A stretch of 64,000 nt of DNA, from assembly GCA_021818545.1 (NCBI GenBank), contig JAKATX010000002.1, forward strand, positions 1-64,000, given 5' to 3'. Shown piece after piece: positions 7,619 to 15,687 of this stretch; position 1 is the stretch's first letter; every line of letters starts with the position of its first letter. A program made the position numbers and the translations under genes. This DNA comes from Microcaldota archaeon (lineage in GTDB: Archaea > Micrarchaeota > Micrarchaeia > Micrarchaeales > Micrarchaeaceae). The notes beneath the pieces were generated by a model. The model was given only the letters and a program-made list of their open reading frames with translations, was not told the DNA's origin and ran no database searches.

Positions 7619-8280
7619 GCTGTCTTTTTAGCGGAGGTAAGGATTCTACATTGGCGCTATACAAAGCTGCGCAAGAAGGCAAACGCGCAGACGTCCTAAT
7701 AACGATGTTTGCGGAAAACGAATACAGCTACATGTTCCATAAACCTGCTGTAGAGTTCACGAGCCTGCAGGCGGAAGCCCTAGGAATAAAACAGATAATA
7801 GGGAAGACAATTGGGAAGAAGGAAGCCGAACTGCGCGACCTAGAAGACATAATAGTTCGAAGTGGGGTAAAAGAACTAATTACCGGAGCGGTTGCCAGCA
7901 AATACCAGAAGGACAGGATAGACGCAATATGCGAGAAGCACGGCATAAAGGCAATAGCGCCCCTATGGGGCATAGAGCCGCTGTCCGAACTTCGCGAGAT
8001 AGCCGCATCGTTTGATGCGATAGTAACACACGTTTCTGCGGAGGGTTTTGATCAAAGTTTCCTTGGTAAAAAGATAGATGATGAAATGATAGAAAGACTT
8101 ATTAAATTGTACAACAAGTATAAGGTCAACATGTCCTTCGAAGGAGGCGAGGCCGAGTCGTTCGTCCTGGATATGCCTTTATTCGCTAAAAAGATAAGGA
8201 TTCTGAAGGCGCATACACTTTGGGATGGACAGGTTGGCACGTACGTGATAGACAAGGCGGAACTTGAGGTCAAAGCATGA
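7615..8280 (+). CDS. dph6: Diphthine-ammonia ligase, predicted AUA start
   Basis: Catalyses the last step of diphthamide synthesis on elongation factor 2, an ATP-dependent amidation. The ORF track starts at TTG 7651, which would cut off the ATP PP-loop. The frame upstream is open to TAA 7609-7611 and reads GCLFSGGKDSTLALYKA, giving the family's SGGKDS signature at residues ~5-10. Further family blocks are TGAVASKYQKDR, the PLWG segment and SFEGGEAESFVLD. No ATG, GTG or TTG exists between the stop and 7651. The only sensible start is ATA 7615, which overlaps the nth TAG. The gene overlaps the next one by ATGA (8277-8280). A nth-dph6 frameshift product is the alternative. Confidence 0.85.
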   Translation: MGCLFSGGKDSTLALYKAAQEGKRADVLITMFAENEYSYMFHKPAVEFTSLQAEALGIKQIIGKTIGKKEAELRDLEDIIVRSGVKELITGAVASKYQKDRIDAICEKHGIKAIAPLWGIEPLSELREIAASFDAIVTHVSAEGFDQSFLGKKIDDEMIERLIKLYNKYKVNMSFEGGEAESFVLDMPLFAKKIRILKAHTLWDGQVGTYVIDKAELEVKA

Positions 8281-9494
8281 AGGATTTATTCTCAAAGAGG
8301 AGTGCATTTGCCGTCAATCCCATAAGGGAGGAAGACACTGCAGCGGAAGAAATGAAAAGAAGCGGGATAGACGTCATAAAACTAAATACCGGCGACCCGG
8401 CAGTCTATATGCCAACTCCAGACTATATAACTGATGCTTACATAAATGCGCTTAAGCAAAAGAAGACTTCATATTCGCGGGCAGAAGGCGTGCCCGAGCT
8501 CCTCAATGCAGTCTCAAACAGGTACAAGAGGCTATTCAACGTAGATTTCGATCCAGAGAGCGTAATAACCACGCAGGGACTTTCAGAGGCCCTCGGCATA
8601 ATAAACAGCGCGCTCATAAACGAGTCTGAATATGCTTTCATCTTCAGGCCCCATTATCCTGCTTACATGACAAACATACGCCTGGCAGGAGGCGATGCGA
8701 TTTTCGGCCGGTATTACGAAGACAAAAACTGGGCGACTAATGTAGACGACGTCAAGCGCACGCTGAAGGACTCTGCCGGCAAGAGGATCAAGTACATGAT
8801 GATTACAAATCCAAACAACCCTACGGGAACTGTTCTGGACGCGAACGTGCTCAAGGAACTGGTCGACATAGCAAACGAGTATGACCTGCTGCTGATAAGC
8901 GACGAGATATATGACGAGATAGTCTTTAATGGCGCGAGGTTCACGAGCATATGCCAGATAGCCAAAGGCATCCCACATATGGTAATGAACGGAGTGTCAA
9001 AGAATTTCGATTCGACAGGTTTCAGGGTCGGCTTCATGATAGTGCCAGAAGAGGACGAAGTATCCAAGGCCCTAAAGAAAAAGTTCTCGGACTACGCCCG
9101 CATAAGGCTTTCCGTGAATACGCCTGCAGAATACGCCAGCGCAGAGGCGCTGAACAATGTAAAGCAGCATGACATCGAAATAAAGCATATGGTTAGCGAG
9201 ATACAGGACAGGATAAACCATGCCTGCAGCATACTGGATGAAAATCCATACCTGAGCTACGTGAAGCCAAATGGCGCTTTCTACATATTCCCAAAAATAG
9301 ATCTGGATAGGCTTGCCTTTAAGGATGACAAGGAATTCGTCAGCAGCCTGCTTCGTGAGGAGCATGTGCAAATAACCAGGGGTTCGGGCTTCGGGGAGCC
9401 GTCCCATATAAGGATAGTAAGCTTACCACCTAAAGAGATATTAGGTGAAGCAGTAAAAAGGATTAATCGGTTCTGTAAGAATCACGCTAAGTAG
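8277..9494 (+). CDS. Class I/II aminotransferase (aspartate/alanine type)
   Basis: A 405-residue fold-type I PLP enzyme. It shows the TTQGLSEAL cofactor region, TNPNNPTGT with the PLP-contacting Asn (~183), the ring Asp/Tyr in SDEIYDEIVF (~212), the Schiff-base Lys in NGVSKNFDSTGFRVGF (~243) and the carboxylate-binding Arg near GEPSHIRI. It resembles archaeal AlaT/AspC-like enzymes with an N-terminal AVNPIREED segment. The exact amino-acid pair is not resolved. Its ATG overlaps the dph6 stop (ATGA), which suggests translational coupling in an archease-nth-dph6-aminotransferase operon. Confidence 0.85.
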   Translation: MKDLFSKRSAFAVNPIREEDTAAEEMKRSGIDVIKLNTGDPAVYMPTPDYITDAYINALKQKKTSYSRAEGVPELLNAVSNRYKRLFNVDFDPESVITTQGLSEALGIINSALINESEYAFIFRPHYPAYMTNIRLAGGDAIFGRYYEDKNWATNVDDVKRTLKDSAGKRIKYMMITNPNNPTGTVLDANVLKELVDIANEYDLLLISDEIYDEIVFNGARFTSICQIAKGIPHMVMNGVSKNFDSTGFRVGFMIVPEEDEVSKALKKKFSDYARIRLSVNTPAEYASAEALNNVKQHDIEIKHMVSEIQDRINHACSILDENPYLSYVKPNGAFYIFPKIDLDRLAFKDDKEFVSSLLREEHVQITRGSGFGEPSHIRIVSLPPKEILGEAVKRINRFCKNHAK

Positions 9495-9499
9495 GATAT

Positions 9500-9570
9500 G
9501 GGCTCGTGGTCCAACGGTATGATGCTAGCCTTACACGCTTGAGATCGGAGTTCGACTCTCCGCGGGCCCA
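9500..9570 (+). tRNA. tRNA-Val(TAC)
   Basis: The sequence folds as a tRNA. Acceptor GGGCTCG pairs with CGGGCCC, and the T arm is CGGAG-TTCGACT-CTCCG. The anticodon loop CTTACAC gives anticodon TAC (9532-9534), and the discriminator is A. The anticodon stem has one T-T mismatch. No intron and no encoded CCA. It lies 5 bases after the aminotransferase stop codon and may be processed from that transcript. Confidence 0.9.
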
Positions 9571-9592
9571 TTTCAGGAATTGCTGTTCCAAA

Positions 9593-9928
9593 TCAAGCCT
9601 TCTGCTTTTTGGCGGTTTTGCCCATAATCCTGTCAATTTTGTATTTTGCGGTTTCCTGCTTGTCCAGCCTGTGGTCTACCCTCAATATGATGTAAACGCG
9701 TTTTGCTCCAATATCGACAAGGGTTTTATGCGCGCTCTTGGCAGCCGCCATAACGCCATCAAAATCATCCGCTTCTATAACAGTAGCCATCGCGTTGGGG
9801 GAAAACTTGAGGCGCTTTATCCGTTTCATCGACTTAAACGCCTTACTGACGTAAGTGCCCACGCTGGGTCCGACCCCTACCGGGAATATAGTTATATCAG
9901 CTATAACTTTCGACTTGCCTTTTGCCAT
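9593..9928 (-). CDS. MTH1187/YqgV-family thiamine-binding-like protein
   Basis: A 111-residue protein from ATG 9928; the track's longer start adds an unlikely MFSALIHC prefix. The family pattern is clear: ADITIFPVGVGPSVGTYVSKA near the N-terminus (split motif), then FSPNAMATVIEA, then a C-terminal strand VYIILRVDHRLDK. Members form ferredoxin-like tetramers and some bind thiamine or related hydroxymethylpyrimidine compounds. The C-terminal ~20 residues are lysine-rich and extend beyond the fold. The gene is isolated and reads towards the tRNA-Val. Confidence 0.75.
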   Translation of the reverse strand: MAKGKSKVIADITIFPVGVGPSVGTYVSKAFKSMKRIKRLKFSPNAMATVIEADDFDGVMAAAKSAHKTLVDIGAKRVYIILRVDHRLDKQETAKYKIDRIMGKTAKKQKA

Positions 9929-10086
9929 ACAATGTATTAAGGCAGAAAACATTAAAAGCAGCTCTAGGTCCTAGTTCCACAGCCATAGCCCCTAAAAGCT
10001 CAATGCTGCAGATTTAATAAGTCGCAATTTTAAACCAATATACTAAAAATATCTATAGTGTTATCTTAGTTACGAATTAATCCGGT

Positions 10087-10314
10087 GTGTTGGTGGTATA
10101 CTACTGCAAAATCTGTGGGCAGGAGCTTGATGTCGAGACATATAGGTACATCGCTTGGGGCGGCATGGCGCAAGGCCCAATATCAGATAAGGGAAATTAT
10201 ACGGAGGAAACGTTCTGCGTCAACTGCTTCACCTTGTTAAAAGCCAACCTGCTTGTTATGATAAACAAGGCAACTGCGGATCGGAAAAAGAACCAGGCGC
10301 CGCCCAATAAGTAA
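10087..10314 (+). CDS. Small zinc-ribbon-like protein, unknown function
   Basis: 75 residues starting at GTG 10087. Two CxxC pairs (YYCKICGQEL near residue 7 and TFCVNCFTLL near residue 43) are spaced as in a treble-clef or zinc-ribbon site. The C-terminus is basic (ADRKKNQ). The family is not recognised. Its TAA is followed directly by the GTG of the spermidine-synthase-like gene, so the two form an operon. TATA-like AT-rich sequence lies at ~10020-10060. Confidence 0.55.
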   Translation: MLVVYYCKICGQELDVETYRYIAWGGMAQGPISDKGNYTEETFCVNCFTLLKANLLVMINKATADRKKNQAPPNK

Positions 10315-11037
10315 GTGGGCCAAAATGCAGTGCTAACGATGTTTCTCAAAAAGCCCCAAATAAAGATAAGTGAAACGGATGAAGAGAAGATCCTCACATT
10401 TGACGGCGCGGTTTTTTCCATAATCAAAAAGAGGTCAATCTATACTGGCCTCTATTGGGACTATTTCACGCCGCTGCCGTTGCTTTATGATAAGGCCAAA
10501 ATCCTGATCATAGGGCTTGGCGGCGGCACAATGCCATATCAGCTGCATCAGATATATGGAGACAAAGTCAGCGTGGACGTGGTGGAAATTAGTGGCGAGA
10601 TGGTAAGGAAAGCCGCGGAATTCAATCCCACCGTGGAGAAAATCGCAAACATAGTGGTTGGTGACGGGATAGCATATCTGAGCAATTGCGATTCCAAGTA
10701 CGATATAGTCATACTGGACGCCTATGAAAGGGGCCTCCGCATTCCAAACGAATTCTTATCGAGGTCTTTCATAGACAAGGTGGACTCCGTGCTGAAGCCC
10801 AATGGCGTATTTGGCATAAACTACATATTCAACCTCGGCCAGCTCCTTAAGTTCTACCGCTATATGGGCATGCTTAAAAGCCGCTTCAATGTGTATAGCA
10901 TAAGCGAAGGCATGTACTTGATGAGCAATCTTATCCTATTCTGCTTCAAGGGCATGGAAATCAACAGCATGCGCACTAAAATACGCGAGGGGCTAGCGCC
11001 GGATCCAAATGCCAGGCATATTTTTAGGAGGTTTTAA
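10315..11037 (+). CDS. Spermidine-synthase-like Rossmann methyltransferase-fold protein
   Basis: A 240-residue protein, or 232 if ATG 10339 is the start. It has the SAM-binding-type glycine loop ILIIGLGGGTMPYQL (~67-81), an acidic strand end VDVVEIS and the second loop VVGDGIAYL (~123). The next block is DIVILDAYERG, where true aminopropyltransferases carry an aspartate-rich DS(S/T)DP loop. The fold is therefore spermidine-synthase-like, but aminopropyl transfer is not assured. Agmatinase at 44.3 kb offers a weak link to polyamine synthesis. It is co-transcribed with the upstream zinc-ribbon gene. Confidence 0.7.
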   Translation: MGQNAVLTMFLKKPQIKISETDEEKILTFDGAVFSIIKKRSIYTGLYWDYFTPLPLLYDKAKILIIGLGGGTMPYQLHQIYGDKVSVDVVEISGEMVRKAAEFNPTVEKIANIVVGDGIAYLSNCDSKYDIVILDAYERGLRIPNEFLSRSFIDKVDSVLKPNGVFGINYIFNLGQLLKFYRYMGMLKSRFNVYSISEGMYLMSNLILFCFKGMEINSMRTKIREGLAPDPNARHIFRRF

Positions 11038-11234
11038 TAAAATGGGATTCTGCATTATGGCCATGCGTTGTCACACATTTGACCTTTGCATATCCTGTTT
11101 CCTAAATGATGGATACAGAGAGGCCAAAGCTGCGTTATGGCCTTGCATAAACGCCCATAATGCACTTTGGCGGTATATCATTTGATACCTTCTGCCTTTT
11201 AAGGAGAAAGCCGTGCATTCATCCTATGTATTTT

Positions 11235-12785
11235 ATGTCTACTCAAAAAAATGATGATAACGAATATTCCGATGCTCCACTTGGCAATGATGCACCGGCC
11301 AAAGGCACTGCCGGGGCGAAATCCGGCGTCCTGGACGATATAAAGCTCGTCGCTGAAGATTACACCATAAAGAGCGGTCCATCCTATGGCAACAACTTCT
11401 TCTTCACTATAGGTGTCTACCTTTTGCTTCTTTTCGGCATCCTAGCCGTTAGCGGCATGGTGATGGCGTTGTTCGGCCCATATTGGTGGAACATGACTCC
11501 ACTTGGCACATTTTTGCGCAGCATTCATCTGTGGGCCGCAGAGGCGTTCGTCACGTTGCTGTTCGTGCATCTTTTGGTAAACTTCACTACTTCGGCATTC
11601 AAGCACAGGAAGCTGATGTGGCTCGTGGGCAGCCTGATGCTGCTCCTTGTGCTTTTTGAGTACGCTTTTGGTGTAGGTCTGGGTGGCAGTCTGGTCGCGC
11701 AAACAAACCAGCAGGCCGGCGCCGATTTGTGGAACGGAATGGGACTGGGCTTTTGGATAAACCCTATGAATTCTGGCGCCGTTTATGGCTGGCACGTTGC
11801 CATAATACCAATACTCCTAATGGCTTTGATGTTTCTGCATTACGGGATTGTGCGTAAGAGAGGCTTAAGCACCCCGTACAGAAAGGATATACCATACAGC
11901 ATAGCACCGATAGACCATAAGATCATGTACAAAAGGATAGTCTATATCCTGGCGCTTGTTGTCATATTCGCCCTGGTATTCAGCGCGCCTTACATACCGC
12001 CGCTCACAATAAGCCAGGCAGCAGTGCAGCATCCCGATGCAGTAGCAAGCGCGTTCCTGAATGAATCGAATATGTCATCCGCCACTGCGACCTATTTGGA
12101 TACCATAAATCCGTATACGTTCAATACGAGGACCGTCTATGTTACGGAGCCGTATGCAGTATACCTAAACTTGACCCATTCAAATAACTCGGAGGCGCAG
12201 TTCATTGCAGAAAATGCTACGCAGCAAAACGCTACTTTATCGGATGCATATGCTTACTTCGTAGCAAATGGCAGCATATCAACAGGCATGAATTCAAGCA
12301 ATCCAATGATAAAACTGGCTTCCCAGCTTACATACATGGCACAGACCGGGGCGTACCAGCCAATACTGCAAGGAGAGGTGGAAAGCGGCGCAAACACGAC
12401 ATACGTGATAAGGTTCCTGTTTGATACCGGAGTGCTATGGGATGTGGCCACCGAGTACAATCTAACGGTGCCACAGTGGGGCATGCTAAGCGTTGGCGAG
12501 CCTCCATGGTCGCTGCAATACTGGCTCGCGCCATATAACGAGCTGGAGAATGCGACTGGCAATATCCCGTGGTGGAACGACATCGAGAATGGCACCACAG
12601 GAGCGTTTGCATTCTTGATACTCATATTGTTGCCATACATACCTGGCATAAGGGCGATACCAGACAAGCTGAAGCTTTACAAGCTCTTCTGGAACAGGTA
12701 TACGGTACCTGAAATGAGGGAGAATGCGCGCAAGGGAAAGGGGCTGTCAAAGGCATTCAAAGACGACCACCGCCCCAAGGACTGA
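11235..12785 (+). CDS. Cytochrome b/b6-type membrane protein
   Basis: A di-haem quinol-oxidising membrane subunit. From ATG 11235 it has ~516 residues: a hydrophilic N-terminal ~45 residues, four core helices, then a long external Asn/Ser/Thr-rich loop and a last membrane helix with a basic tail. Haem ligands appear in two helices: SIHLWAAEAFVTLLFVH has its His pair 14 apart, and GWHVAIIPILLMALMFLH has its pair 15 apart. The 14/15 spacing is that of cytochrome b6 rather than mitochondrial cytochrome b. No Rieske protein, cytochrome c or b-type subunit IV is adjacent. The start was chosen because the track's start adds a non-homologous prefix. Confidence 0.85.
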   Translation: MSTQKNDDNEYSDAPLGNDAPAKGTAGAKSGVLDDIKLVAEDYTIKSGPSYGNNFFFTIGVYLLLLFGILAVSGMVMALFGPYWWNMTPLGTFLRSIHLWAAEAFVTLLFVHLLVNFTTSAFKHRKLMWLVGSLMLLLVLFEYAFGVGLGGSLVAQTNQQAGADLWNGMGLGFWINPMNSGAVYGWHVAIIPILLMALMFLHYGIVRKRGLSTPYRKDIPYSIAPIDHKIMYKRIVYILALVVIFALVFSAPYIPPLTISQAAVQHPDAVASAFLNESNMSSATATYLDTINPYTFNTRTVYVTEPYAVYLNLTHSNNSEAQFIAENATQQNATLSDAYAYFVANGSISTGMNSSNPMIKLASQLTYMAQTGAYQPILQGEVESGANTTYVIRFLFDTGVLWDVATEYNLTVPQWGMLSVGEPPWSLQYWLAPYNELENATGNIPWWNDIENGTTGAFAFLILILLPYIPGIRAIPDKLKLYKLFWNRYTVPEMRENARKGKGLSKAFKDDHRPKD

Positions 12786-12795
12786 AAGCTAAAAA

Positions 12796-12820
12796 GTGAA
12801 AGCGGTTTAGCCGCTTTCAC
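12796..12820 (+). terminator. Strong hairpin after cytochrome b
   Basis: GTGAAAGCGG and CCGCTTTCAC form a perfect 10-bp stem with the 5-base loop TTTAG, 11 bases past the stop codon. There is no following T-run, so termination or 3'-end protection are both possible. Confidence 0.55.
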
Positions 12821-12962
12821 GGCTTTCAAGCCCCAATGTCGTAGAAATGGTCATCCTAAAAGCACACCGAAACGGAGTTATACTAAAAAGTAGTCGTTTG
12901 CATATCGAAGCATAAGAAAGGCATAAATAGGTTCTAAAACCTTAGCTCTACTTGGTGTAAGT

Positions 12963-13514
12963 ATGACAATCGAGAAACCTTATAAGTTCACAGATATTGG
13001 GTTAGGCGTTTATCTTATAGAAACACGAGCTTTTGAGGACCACAGAGGGTACTTTATGGAAGGGTACAATAAGGAAGAGTTCGCAAAGAATGGAATAACT
13101 GCTGATTTTAACCAATATAATGTGTCTCTATCTAAGAAAGGTACTATGCGAGGGCTGCATTATCAGACAGAGCCTTACGGTCAAGCCAAGATGTTCAGGT
13201 GCGTGCAGGGAGAGATATTTGATGCTTGTGTAGATGTTAGGAAAGGATCACCGACATTCGGGCAGTCCGTATCTGCCACATATTCTGCAAATGACAAGAA
13301 GATGATGTTCGTTCCAAAAGGCTTTGCAAACTCTATATTCGCAGTAAGTGATGAGGATGCGGTAGTAGTATACATGGTTGAGGGATACCACGTTCCGGAA
13401 GCAGAGACTGGCTTAAGATGGAACGATCCTGTGTTAAGGATAAACTGGCCGATGGAACCCACGCTTTTATCTAAAAAGGACCAGAATTGGCCTCTGCTGA
13501 ATGATATAAAGTGA
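12963..13514 (+). CDS. rfbC: dTDP-4-dehydrorhamnose 3,5-epimerase
   Basis: A cupin-fold epimerase of the dTDP-rhamnose pathway, 183 residues. It shows DHRGYFMEGY, the catalytic His region MRGLHYQ (~62) and the substrate-binding GQAKMFRCVQGEIFD. VPKGFAN replaces the common VPxGFAH, and WNDPVLRINWP sits near the C-terminus. It is the first gene of an AT-richer three-gene block with rfbD and an SDR. rfbA and rfbB, which make the substrate, are not in the window. A decayed copy of the start of this gene lies near 32.76 kb. Confidence 0.92.
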   Translation: MTIEKPYKFTDIGLGVYLIETRAFEDHRGYFMEGYNKEEFAKNGITADFNQYNVSLSKKGTMRGLHYQTEPYGQAKMFRCVQGEIFDACVDVRKGSPTFGQSVSATYSANDKKMMFVPKGFANSIFAVSDEDAVVVYMVEGYHVPEAETGLRWNDPVLRINWPMEPTLLSKKDQNWPLLNDIK

Positions 13515-14386
13515 CTTTGGTGGAAAGACTACTAGTTATAGGTGCCAGCGGGTTACTTGGCTCTAAGATATTGGAGCGTGGAAGTAATAAATATGAAGTT
13601 TATGGCACATATTCGAAGAACGCCGGGGGTGGCTTGACACAACTAGATGTTACTGACAGGAAAAAGGTGTTCGAATTGGTAGATAGCATAAAACCAAATC
13701 TTGTCATAGACTCTCACGGGCTAAACAATGTTGATTATGCAGAGTTGCATCATGAAGAAATGTGGGCTACAAATGTTGAAGGGTCAAAGAATGTGGCAGA
13801 GGCAAGTCAGGGGATAGGTGCGAAATACGCTTTCATATCAAGTGATTATGTTTTCAGCGGCAATAAGAGCCTTTACACAGAAAAAGACGCTCCAGACCCT
13901 GTGAATTATCTCGGGAAAGGTAAATGGGCACTAGAATCCATTTTAGATATATTGGACATCGATTATATAGTTGCAAGGACATCTGGTTTATACGGTATCG
14001 GCAGCAGCACAGGAAAGAAAAGTTTCATACAGTTCATAAAAGAGAATTTGCAAAAAGGCGTCAAGACGGATGTAATATCCGACCAATACAGCAGCCCTAC
14101 CCTTGTTGATGACGTTGCGGATTCATTATTCGCTCTGAGCGAATTAAATCAGAAAGGAATATTCAATATTGTGGGCAGTGATTGCATAACAAAGTATGAT
14201 TTTGCAAAATACATCTGCAACGAGTTCAATCTTGACAGCAGATTGATAAGCCCATGTAATACTGCAAGCCTATCGCAAGCAGCCAAGAGGCCAAAAATGG
14301 TAAAAATGAGCACGGACAAGCTAAAAAAAATAACGCTTAAAGTTCCAGTTGGGGTTAAAGAAGGGCTTCATATAATAAATAGATAG
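13511..14386 (+). CDS. rfbD: dTDP-4-dehydrorhamnose reductase (RfbD-like SDR)
   Basis: A 291-residue Rossmann SDR. The N-terminus carries the NAD(P) loop VIGASGLLGSK, followed by DVTDRKKVFELVDSIKPN, SHGLNNVDYAE and SSDYVFSG. The active-site block reads NYLGKGKWALE where the family normally has NxYGxSKxxGE. Aligned on the lysine, the catalytic Tyr position is Leu and a Tyr sits one residue earlier. Whether this preserves activity is unclear. GTG 13511 overlaps the rfbC stop (GTGA), a sign of translational coupling. Confidence 0.85.
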   Translation: MTLVERLLVIGASGLLGSKILERGSNKYEVYGTYSKNAGGGLTQLDVTDRKKVFELVDSIKPNLVIDSHGLNNVDYAELHHEEMWATNVEGSKNVAEASQGIGAKYAFISSDYVFSGNKSLYTEKDAPDPVNYLGKGKWALESILDILDIDYIVARTSGLYGIGSSTGKKSFIQFIKENLQKGVKTDVISDQYSSPTLVDDVADSLFALSELNQKGIFNIVGSDCITKYDFAKYICNEFNLDSRLISPCNTASLSQAAKRPKMVKMSTDKLKKITLKVPVGVKEGLHIINR

Positions 14387-14393
14387 TGATTTA

Positions 14394-15386
14394 ATGAAAA
14401 TATTTTTAACAGGAGGTGCAGGTTATATAGGATCGGTATTGACAAGGGAACTGGTAAAAGCGGGCCACGATGTTACTGTGTATGACACATTCTACTTCGG
14501 AAAGGAAGCACTAAATGATGTTGAGGAAAAAGTGAGGTTAATACGAGGAGACATAAGAAAGATGACAGAAAAGGACGTTGAAGGGCAAGACGTTGTGATA
14601 GACCTTGCAGCTATGTCAAACGATCCGGCCGGAGCGCTCAATCCTGCACTTACCGAATCAGTAAATTATCGGGGAAGGGTTCATGTTGCAATGCTGAGCA
14701 AGAAGGTTGGTGTGAAGAAGTATATAGCTCCGTCTTCTGCAGGTAACTATGGATGGAGCGAGAAGCCAGTGAATGAGACTTCCCAAGTAAGCCCAATAAC
14801 TACGTATACTATATCAAACCATAAGTGGGAGCAAGATATACTTCCAATGTCAGACAAGAACTTCTGCGTTACTGTGCTTAGGCAGTCAACGGTGTACGGA
14901 GTTTCCTGGAGGATGAGATTTGACATAATAGTTAATGATTTCACCCTCCAAGTCTTCCGCGACAAGAAGATAACAATAAAGGGCAACGGAATGGAGTTCA
15001 GGCCTTTCGTGCACATCAAGGATGATTGTCAAGCCTTCATAAAAGTTATAGAAGCAGATGAAGCTCTTGTAAACAAGGAAATATTCAATGTTGGGACCAT
15101 AGGCCAAAGCCTAAGAATAAAAGATGTCATGGAAAGGGTATTCAAAACTTTGAATATAGAACCTAATTATGGTTTCGGAGAATTCATAGATAAGCGGAAC
15201 TACATAATGGACTGCAGTAAGATAGCGCGTGTTCTTGGATTCAAGCCCAAATATACGGTAGAAGACGGCGCGAAAGAAGTTTACAAAGCACTTGAAGACG
15301 GCTTCTTGAAGGTAGATGACCCCAAGACAGTTACACTCAAATGGTATAAAAGTTTAATAGAGAAGGGATTGATGCCGTCATCATAA
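14394..15386 (+). CDS. NAD-dependent epimerase/dehydratase (SDR), atypical active site
   Basis: A 330-residue extended SDR with the glycine loop TGGAGYIGSVL, VIDLAAMSNDP and SSAGNYG. A C-terminal substrate domain contains GNGMEFRPFVHIKDDCQAF. The expected YxxxK is TYTISNHKWEQD, in which the residue four after Tyr is Asn and a Lys occurs two later. It probably acts on an NDP-sugar made with rfbC and rfbD, 7 bases downstream of rfbD. It is not a clear RfbB (no dehydratase TDEVYG signature). Specific activity unknown. Confidence 0.75.
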   Translation: MKIFLTGGAGYIGSVLTRELVKAGHDVTVYDTFYFGKEALNDVEEKVRLIRGDIRKMTEKDVEGQDVVIDLAAMSNDPAGALNPALTESVNYRGRVHVAMLSKKVGVKKYIAPSSAGNYGWSEKPVNETSQVSPITTYTISNHKWEQDILPMSDKNFCVTVLRQSTVYGVSWRMRFDIIVNDFTLQVFRDKKITIKGNGMEFRPFVHIKDDCQAFIKVIEADEALVNKEIFNVGTIGQSLRIKDVMERVFKTLNIEPNYGFGEFIDKRNYIMDCSKIARVLGFKPKYTVEDGAKEVYKALEDGFLKVDDPKTVTLKWYKSLIEKGLMPSS

Positions 15387-15544
15387 TAAAAAGCAAGGAT
15401 TTTAGGTAGCAAACGGTGCTCTGGTCCTCTTGTGCTTCCTGTTCCACTGCAGAGCACTGCAGAAACGCGCCTTTAAAATTAATTCCCTAGCGTTCCTTTA
15501 ATAATACTTGATTTGAACCTACGATTATTAACTACAAACACCAA

Positions 15545-15616
15545 TGGGCCCGGGGAGAATCGAACTCCCGGTCTTTACCTTGTGAAGGTAACGTCTTACC
15601 ACTCGACTACGAGCCC
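15545..15616 (-). tRNA. tRNA-Val(CAC)
   Basis: On the minus strand the acceptor GGGCTCG pairs with CGGGCCC. The anticodon stem TTACC/GGTAA holds the loop TTCACAA, giving anticodon CAC. The T arm is GGGAG-TTCGATT-CTCCC and the discriminator is A. No intron, no encoded CCA. It shares its acceptor with tRNA-Val(TAC) at 9.5 kb. It marks the right-hand end of the rfbCD-SDR block. Confidence 0.9.
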
Positions 15617-15646
15617 CCAAGTATTCCGTTAGAATTTGGCAGATAA

Positions 15647-15656
15647 CTTTATTAAT
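15647..15656 (+). promoter_or_regulatory. TATA box of the adenosyltransferase gene
   Basis: CTTTATTAAT lies about 35-40 bases before ATA 15688, so transcription should begin only a few bases upstream of that codon. It also lies upstream of the divergent tRNA-Val(CAC). Confidence 0.4.
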
Positions 15657-15687
15657 CCTTTAATTTCCAATCCATACTAGTGATAGC

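Noticed and set aside
10315-11037. Calling the gene speE outright
   Set aside because: The aspartate-rich loop of aminopropyltransferases is replaced by DAYERG, so only the fold can be supported.
15416-15457. GTGCTCTG/CAGAGCAC inverted repeat after the SDR gene
   Set aside because: Eight-base stem with a 26-base loop and no T-run; too weak to call a terminator or RNA gene.
12963-15616. rfbCD block as a tRNA-integrated element
   Set aside because: It adjoins tRNA-Val(CAC), but no integrase and no duplicated tRNA end was found on the far side.
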